Source: Lachnospiraceae bacterium oral taxon 500
GTDB lineage: Bacteria > Bacillota > Clostridia > Lachnospirales > Vallitaleaceae
Direction of reading: 5' to 3'
Length of the DNA: 64,000 nucleotides
Assembly (NCBI GenBank): GCA_002999035.1
Contig: CP027241.1
Span: 1,119,001-1,183,000, forward strand
Part shown: positions 59,118 to 64,000 of the stretch, piece after piece
Position numbering within the stretch: the first letter of the stretch is position 1
Layout of the letters: each line of letters opens with the position of its first letter
Program-made: the position numbers and the translations under genes
The notes under the pieces: generated by a model
Told to the model about the DNA's origin: nothing
Seen by the model: the letters and a program-made list of their open reading frames with translations, nothing else
Database searches by the model: none

Positions 59118-61367
59118 ATGGAGAAAAAGAGCGGGATTATTGAGGATATCATTTTTCGAAATGAGGACAATGGCTATACTGTATTTGAAGTGCTGACAGA
59201 CAGTGGTGCCGAAACCTTTGTCGGAACGGCGCTGAAGCTTTCGGTCGGAGAGGAGATCACGGCTCAGGGCGAGTACAGCGAGCACAGTGTCTACGGCCGG
59301 CAGTTTCAGGTTAAGGAATGTATTACCCGGATCCCGCAGGGAGTGAAAGCGATGGAACGCTATCTGGGTTCGGGCGCGGTCAAAGGCATCGGGCCGGTGC
59401 TGGCCGGGAAAATTGTGGCTCGTTTTGGCGAGGATACCTTTCGCATCATGGAGGAGGAGCCGGAGCAGCTGGCGCAGGTCAGCGGCATCAGCCACAAAAA
59501 GGCAATGGCGATTGCCGAAGCTTTTTTTGAGCAGCGCAATATGCGTCGGGTCTTTCTTTTTTTACAGGAATATGAATTGTCAATGACCTATGCCTTGCGG
59601 ATTTATGAGGCATACCAGGAAAAAACCTTTTTTGTGGTCAAAGAGCAGCCTTACCGGCTGGCAGCCGAGATTGCCGGTATCGGCTTTCGAATGGCTGACC
59701 GGATTGCCGAAAAAGCGGGGGTGGCTCGTAATTCGCCGGAGCGGATTTTAGCGGGGATTCGCTATGTGCTGGAGGAAGCGGCCGGCGAGGGACATGTTTA
59801 TTTGCCGAAAGAAGAACTGTTCAGCCGGGTCTGCTGTCTGTTGCAGATTGAGATTGATTATTTAGAGCCTTATTTAATGGAAATGCAGATGAAGCAGCAG
59901 GCGGTTGTCCGCAAAAAAGGAGAGGGCGAAGCGGTTTATCTGGAAAGCTATTACCGGATGGAGCGCTATATTGCGGTCAAGCTCCTGACGCTGCAAAGCT
60001 TTTCTGCGGTGGGTACCGGCGGTGAGTTTGGCGGGCAGGATAAGCTGCCCGGAGAAAACAAAGATTGGCAGTTAGATGAGGTGCAGGCGGAAGCGGTTGA
60101 GCAATCGCTCAGGGAAAATGTGCTGGTTATTACCGGCGGGCCCGGTACCGGCAAAACTACGATTATCAACCGGATTATCCGGCTTTATACCGGGGCCGGC
60201 TATCAGGTCGAGCTGGCGGCACCGACCGGCCGGGCGGCCAAGCGGATGGCGGAAGCAACCGGGCATCCGGCCCGGACGATTCACCGCCTGCTGGAGAATT
60301 ATTATTCGGCCGATAAGAATCAGCAGAAGTTTCAGCGGGACGAGGATTATCCGTTGGAATGCGATTTGCTGATTATTGACGAAGCTTCCATGCTTGATAT
60401 TTTCTTGACATATCATGTTTTAAAAGCGCTGCCGGAAGGCGCCCGGCTGATTTTGGTCGGCGACCGTGATCAGCTGCCGTCCATCGGTGCCGGTAATATT
60501 TTAAAAGATATTTTAAACAGTCAGATTCCGAGCGTCCGTTTAAACCGGATTTACCGGCAGCGGGACGATTCGGCAATCGTTGTCAATGCTTTTCATATCC
60601 GGCAGGGCGAAAGCATGGAGTATAAGGGCAAGTCCGATTTCTTTTTTATTAGGCGATCGCAGCGCCAGCAAATGGTGGCGGAGATTATCGGACTGATTAA
60701 GACGCGGTTGCCCAAGTTTACCGGCTTTGACCCGGTGACGGAAATGCAGGTGATTACGCCGATGCGCAAAGGCCCTTTGGGAGCGGCGCAGCTAAATGCC
60801 GAGCTGCAGAAGGCGCTCAATCCGCCGGCGCAGAAAAAATATGAAAAAGCTTTTCGTGAGTTGATTTTTCGCGAGGGCGACAAGGTCATGCAGATCAAAA
60901 ATGATTACCAAATGGAATGGAAGATTTACTCGCCGGCCGGTGAGGTGCTGGAGGAAGGCAGCGGCATTTTTAACGGTGATATCGGCCTGATTGAGGATGT
61001 CAATGATTTTGAGGAATGTCTGACGGTTTGCTTTGACGAAGAAAAGCGGGTTAAATATCCCTATGCTGCTTTAGAGGGGCTGGATTTGGCCTATGCGATG
61101 ACAGTGCATAAATCGCAGGGCAGCGAATATCCGGTGGTTATTCTGCCGCTTTTTGACGCCGGCAGCCGGCTGCTAACCCGAAATCTTCTCTATACGGCTA
61201 TTACCCGGGCCAAAAATTATGTGGTCTTAGTCGGCGAGGAACGGATTGCCGAGCAAATGATTGCCAATAACCGGGAGATTAGCCGGTATTCGGGTTTGGC
61301 TGAGATTCTGGCGGAAATGGAGCAGATTTTTACCGGCAAAGGAGGGCCTGATGAAGGAGTGGATTAG
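59118..61367 (+). CDS. recD2: ATP-dependent ssDNA helicase/exonuclease RecD2
   Basis: A 749-residue RecD2-type SF1B 5'-3' DNA helicase. An N-terminal OB-like region (about 1-100) and helix-hairpin repeats (about 105-200; LGSGAVKGIGPVLAGKIVAR) precede the motor: Walker A GGPGTGKTT (about 341-349), Walker B LLIIDEASM (about 419-427), and the late VHKSQGSEYP and YTAITRAKN motifs. ATG at 59118. It overlaps comF by 17 bases. RecD2 acts in replication-fork stability and repair outside RecBCD. Confidence 0.94.
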   Translation: MEKKSGIIEDIIFRNEDNGYTVFEVLTDSGAETFVGTALKLSVGEEITAQGEYSEHSVYGRQFQVKECITRIPQGVKAMERYLGSGAVKGIGPVLAGKIVARFGEDTFRIMEEEPEQLAQVSGISHKKAMAIAEAFFEQRNMRRVFLFLQEYELSMTYALRIYEAYQEKTFFVVKEQPYRLAAEIAGIGFRMADRIAEKAGVARNSPERILAGIRYVLEEAAGEGHVYLPKEELFSRVCCLLQIEIDYLEPYLMEMQMKQQAVVRKKGEGEAVYLESYYRMERYIAVKLLTLQSFSAVGTGGEFGGQDKLPGENKDWQLDEVQAEAVEQSLRENVLVITGGPGTGKTTIINRIIRLYTGAGYQVELAAPTGRAAKRMAEATGHPARTIHRLLENYYSADKNQQKFQRDEDYPLECDLLIIDEASMLDIFLTYHVLKALPEGARLILVGDRDQLPSIGAGNILKDILNSQIPSVRLNRIYRQRDDSAIVVNAFHIRQGESMEYKGKSDFFFIRRSQRQQMVAEIIGLIKTRLPKFTGFDPVTEMQVITPMRKGPLGAAQLNAELQKALNPPAQKKYEKAFRELIFREGDKVMQIKNDYQMEWKIYSPAGEVLEEGSGIFNGDIGLIEDVNDFEECLTVCFDEEKRVKYPYAALEGLDLAYAMTVHKSQGSEYPVVILPLFDAGSRLLTRNLLYTAITRAKNYVVLVGEERIAEQMIANNREISRYSGLAEILAEMEQIFTGKGGPDEGVD

Positions 61368-62058
61368 CGCGGCGCTGGACTTTTTGTATCCGCCGAAATG
61401 TGCACTCTGCGGCTGCTTGCGTGCGCCCCAGGAAAAGGGGATTTGCCGGCATTGCTATGAGAGCCGGGGCTTAATTTTGGAAAATTATTGCCGGAAATGC
61501 GGAAAAAATCTTTACAAGGATGAGTTTTTTTGCTATGATTGCAGCCGTCATGACCATGAGTTTGAAGCAGGACACGCTTTATTCCCCTATGCCCAGATTA
61601 AGGACGCGATTTGGGCAATGAAGTACGGCCGGGAAAAATGGCGGGCCTTAGCACTGGCTGAGCTGATGGGATGGCTGTTTGAGACGGAAGTCCGGCAGTG
61701 GGGAATCGAGGCGCTGGCCTTTGTACCGCAGCATTTTTCGGCACTGGGCCAAAAGGGTTATAATCCGCCGGCAGCGGCGGCGCGGTATTTGGCGGCAAGC
61801 TTTCATCTGCCACTAATCGAGGTTTTGGCGGCGCGGCGCAAAGCACATGCTCAGAAAGAGCTGTCTGCGGCGGCGCGGCAGAAAAACTTAAAAAATATTT
61901 ATTTTTGCAAGGAAAAAGTTCCTTTTCGGCGTATTTTACTGATAGACGATGTATACACCACGGGAGCGACAATTGACGCCTGCAGTCATCTTTTGAAAGA
62001 AAGCGGCGCAGAAAAGGTTTATTTTTTAACAATGGCAATCGGTAGTTTTAATGAATAG
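61351..62058 (+). CDS. comF: ComF-family phosphoribosyltransferase-like protein
   Basis: A 235-residue ComF protein: N-terminal four-Cys zinc ribbon (CALCGC ... CRKCGK ... CYDC) and a C-terminal PRTase domain with the PRPP loop LIDDVYTTGAT (about 200-210). In Firmicutes ComFC takes part in DNA uptake. ATG at 61351 with GGAGGG before it lies inside the end of recD2. It is followed by the YvyF-like flagellar gene 11 bases later, the usual Firmicute order. Confidence 0.92.
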   Translation: MKEWISAALDFLYPPKCALCGCLRAPQEKGICRHCYESRGLILENYCRKCGKNLYKDEFFCYDCSRHDHEFEAGHALFPYAQIKDAIWAMKYGREKWRALALAELMGWLFETEVRQWGIEALAFVPQHFSALGQKGYNPPAAAARYLAASFHLPLIEVLAARRKAHAQKELSAAARQKNLKNIYFCKEKVPFRRILLIDDVYTTGATIDACSHLLKESGAEKVYFLTMAIGSFNE

Positions 62059-62069
62059 GAGGAGTAGGA

Positions 62070-62486
62070 ATGGACGTTAGAAATTGTGTTCGCTGCGGAA
62101 AGATTTTTAATTATATTACGGGTTATCCGATCTGCGCGGATTGCAAAAAGGAACTGGAGCAAAAGTTTGCGGAAGTAAAGCAGTATTTGCGGGAAAATCC
62201 GCATTCCAGCATTCAGGAAGTGGCGGATGCCAATCAGGTTGATATCCGTCAGATTAAGCAATGGATTCGCGAGGAGCGGATTACCTTTGCTGAGGATTCC
62301 ATGGTCGGGATTGAATGTGAGCGCTGCGGGACGACCATTCGGACCGGGCGTTTCTGCGCCAAATGTAAATCAGAAATGGCCGGAAACTTGGAGAGTTTTA
62401 CCCAGAGCGCGACACCGGCGGAATCACCGCTGAAGAGCAGCCTTCCCCCTCAAACAGAGGAAGATCGTCTGCGTTTTCGCCGATAG
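62070..62486 (+). CDS. YvyF-like flagellar operon protein
   Basis: A 138-residue protein with two zinc-ribbon-like Cys pairs at the start (CVRCGK...CADCKK), a helical middle with a helix-turn-helix-like IQEVADANQVDIRQIKQWI, and another Cys set (CERCGT...CAKCKS). This is the layout of the TIGR03826/YvyF family located between comF and flgM. Function unresolved; a role in flagellar gene control is suspected. SD AGGAGGAG. A terminator follows at 62517. Confidence 0.87.
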   Translation: MDVRNCVRCGKIFNYITGYPICADCKKELEQKFAEVKQYLRENPHSSIQEVADANQVDIRQIKQWIREERITFAEDSMVGIECERCGTTIRTGRFCAKCKSEMAGNLESFTQSATPAESPLKSSLPPQTEEDRLRFRR

Positions 62487-62516
62487 AGAAAATAAGCATT
62501 TGATAAAAACTTTTTT

Positions 62517-62561
62517 ACAGCCGTTTCGGGGGCGGAGTGCCGCTTACTGAAACGGCTGTAT
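62517..62561 (+). terminator. Terminator before flgM
   Basis: ACAGCCGTTTC (62517-62527) pairs with GAAACGGCTGT (62549-62559), followed by ATTATTTT. The 160 bases to flgM are A-rich with no clear sigma-D promoter. Confidence 0.75.
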
Positions 62562-62719
62562 TATTTTGATTAACTCACGCTTGCAAGTTCTTTATTTTAG
62601 AGGATTAGGGGGGCTTACTGGAACTGCAACGTTTTTTTACACAAAAAAGGTTAAGGATTCCCAAAAGTGAGACGATAATAATTATAGCAAAAATATACAG
62701 CGTAAAGGTGGTGTAAAAA

Positions 62720-62983
62720 ATGAGAATCGTAGGAACAGAAAAAGTTCAGGGCATTTACGGGAAACAGTCGGTGAAGCGGACGGAAACGAAGGCGGGAGCA
62801 TCTTACGGCAAGGACAGCGTAGTGTTTTCCAATTTGGCGAAAGAATTGCAGCTGGCGAGCAAGGCGGTAAAGGAAGCCCCGGAGGTCAGAACGGAGAAGG
62901 TTGACCGGCTGAAGGCTCAGGTGGAAAGCGGTCAGTATAATGTCAGCGCCAGTCAGATTGCTGAGAAGATTCTGGGCTTTTAG
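62720..62983 (+). CDS. flgM: Negative regulator of flagellin synthesis FlgM (anti-sigma-D/28)
   Basis: An 87-residue FlgM: a disordered N-terminus and the conserved C-terminal helices (VDRLKAQVESGQYNVSASQI AEKIL) that hold the flagellar sigma factor until hook completion. SD AAAGGTGG. It is followed 9 bases later by flgN and then flgK. Confidence 0.93.
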   Translation: MRIVGTEKVQGIYGKQSVKRTETKAGASYGKDSVVFSNLAKELQLASKAVKEAPEVRTEKVDRLKAQVESGQYNVSASQIAEKILGF

Positions 62984-62992
62984 GTGGCATAA

Positions 62993-63508
62993 ATGGCAAG
63001 TTTGATGGATGATTTAATCGCGGTCATGGAGCAGGAAGCGATTTGTTACGAGAACTACTTAAAAACAGCGAATAATAAAAAGGAAGTTATTATTAAGGGA
63101 GATGTGCCCGGCTTACAACAAATTACCCAAGAAGAGGAAATTGTGGCCGGGCAGCTTTTTCGTTTGGAGAAAAAGCGGCAGGCAGTTGTCAGTGATATCT
63201 GCACCGTCACCAATCGCAACGCCGAAACTTTCACGGTGTCGGCGCTGGTCAGAGATTTGGCAGCCAGACCGGAAGAAAGCGAAAGGCTGAAAATCGTGGC
63301 AGACCGCTTGAGCAAGGCGCTGGAAGCTTGCCGGCAGATTAATCAGACCAACAAGATGCTGATTGAACAGTCGCTGGAGTTTTTGGAGTTCACGATTAAT
63401 GCTTTTTCGGGATTAGCCGCCGCCGGCAGCAGCCCGACTTACCGGAAAAAGCAGGGAGATTTCAAAGAGCCCGGCAGCGGTCATTCTATTTTTGATGCCA
63501 AACAGTAG
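62993..63508 (+). CDS. flgN: FlgN-family flagellar export chaperone
   Basis: A 171-residue, largely helical protein with the FlgN pattern (MDDLIAVMEQEAICYENYLK, then long coiled-coil helices) that carries FlgK and FlgL to the export gate. The start at 62993 follows AGGTGGC. Position between flgM and flgK supports the call; the C-terminal 30 residues are low-complexity and hydrophilic. Confidence 0.9.
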   Translation: MASLMDDLIAVMEQEAICYENYLKTANNKKEVIIKGDVPGLQQITQEEEIVAGQLFRLEKKRQAVVSDICTVTNRNAETFTVSALVRDLAARPEESERLKIVADRLSKALEACRQINQTNKMLIEQSLEFLEFTINAFSGLAAAGSSPTYRKKQGDFKEPGSGHSIFDAKQ

Positions 63509-63586
63509 CAATTAGAACGCTTTTACTTAGCGGCTGAAAAGCCGGATGACAAACCGATAATGATTTAAACCATAAAGGAGAAAACC

Positions 63587-64000
63587 ATGAGTTCGATGAG
63601 CAGCTTTTCCCGGGCAGTTTCCGGAATGATGAGTCATCAGCATGCACTGTCGGTGACGGCGCATAATTTTACTAATGTGAAAACCAAGGGCTACAGCCGG
63701 CAGTTGGTTTTATTCGGCGACGCGCCGTATGCTAAAGTCGGACAGAACGGCACGACACTGATGCAGGTCGGCATGGGGACAGATGTCCAAATGGTGCGTC
63801 AAGCCAGAGATATGTTCCTGGATCAGGCCTATCGGGCGGCCAACGGCAAAAAGCAGTTTTATGCCGGAATAGAACAGGCGATGTCAGAGCTGCAGACGAT
63901 TTTGGGTGAACCGTATCAGCAGCAGTTCGGCAGTTCGCTCAATGATTTGGCCAGTTCCATGCATGAGCTGGTTAAACACCCGGACGGACTGGAAACTCGC
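63587..64000 (+). CDS. flgK: Flagellar hook-associated protein FlgK, 3' partial
   Basis: The first 138 codons of flgK, running off the window. The start MSSMSSFSRAVSGMMSHQHA and the N-TKGYSRQ motif are the FlgK/hook-family N-terminus (normally NTGYSRQ), followed by RDMFLDQAYR typical of FlgK. SD AAAGGAG 7 bases before the ATG. It forms the hook-filament junction outside the cell. Confidence 0.92.
   Translation, partial: MSSMSSFSRAVSGMMSHQHALSVTAHNFTNVKTKGYSRQLVLFGDAPYAKVGQNGTTLMQVGMGTDVQMVRQARDMFLDQAYRAANGKKQFYAGIEQAMSELQTILGEPYQQQFGSSLNDLASSMHELVKHPDGLETR

Overview
The window reads as a chromosomal segment of a motile, S-layered, largely anaerobic Firmicute, most likely Clostridia and possibly Lachnospirales; this is inferred from gene content, as no rRNA is present. 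Pointers are SD-led genes with ATG, GTG and TTG starts, SLH-type S-layer protein, glycyl radical enzymes, ECF vitamin/nucleoside-type transporters, and the Firmicute flagellar order comF - yvyF-like - flgM - flgN - flgK. No rRNA, tRNA, CRISPR array or prophage was seen.

Layout. 1-7.7 kb: the 3' end of a discoidin-like protein gene, an MFS transporter, a MerR regulator, and a small catabolic-looking set (amine-dehydrogenase-like oxidoreductase, 3-hydroxyacyl-CoA dehydrogenase relative, TauE/SafE-type permease), then the first of three Rpn/PDDEXK nuclease paralogues. 7.7-28.5 kb: a MATE pump followed by a large nucleoside-scavenging locus. A LacI DNA-binding protein fused to a PfkB sugar kinase is divergent from operon 1 (two nucleoside hydrolases, a dedicated ECF transporter S-T-A-A', an MFS carrier). 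Operon 2 holds a BMP-type lipoprotein, NupABC-like ABC components, a third nucleoside hydrolase, ribokinase, two M20 hydrolases and a GATase-like protein. The two operons start from nearly identical 130-bp promoter blocks, so they are probably one regulon: import nucleosides, split them to base and ribose, phosphorylate ribose.

28.7-33.1 kb (minus strand): pyruvate kinase, a TetR plus MptD-type ECF S-component pair with a clear operator palindrome, and an MFS transporter. 33.4-45.7 kb: a glycyl radical enzyme (GRE) locus: GRE1 and its activase, a LacI regulator, then GRE2, a fructose-6-phosphate-aldolase-type protein and a five-gene NitT/TauT-type ABC importer with two different ATPases. LacI/cre-like boxes sit just downstream of good promoters in front of both GRE genes. 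The substrate is unknown; this is the best candidate for an undescribed pathway.

46-57.5 kb: superoxide dismutase, a hicB remnant, a DegV protein, tandem structured repeats, a 1060-residue S-layer-like protein with a strong promoter, two more Rpn nucleases flanking a toxin-antitoxin pair, ferritin, YbaK-like deacylase and peptidase T. 57.6-64 kb: conserved core genes metK, recD2, comF and the start of a flagellar operon.

Three families of short dispersed inverted-repeat elements (called here families 1, 2 and 3) occupy many intergenic gaps. Two unrelated ABC importers share an asymmetric ATPase design, with one subunit lacking the switch histidine and its partner lacking a normal signature motif.
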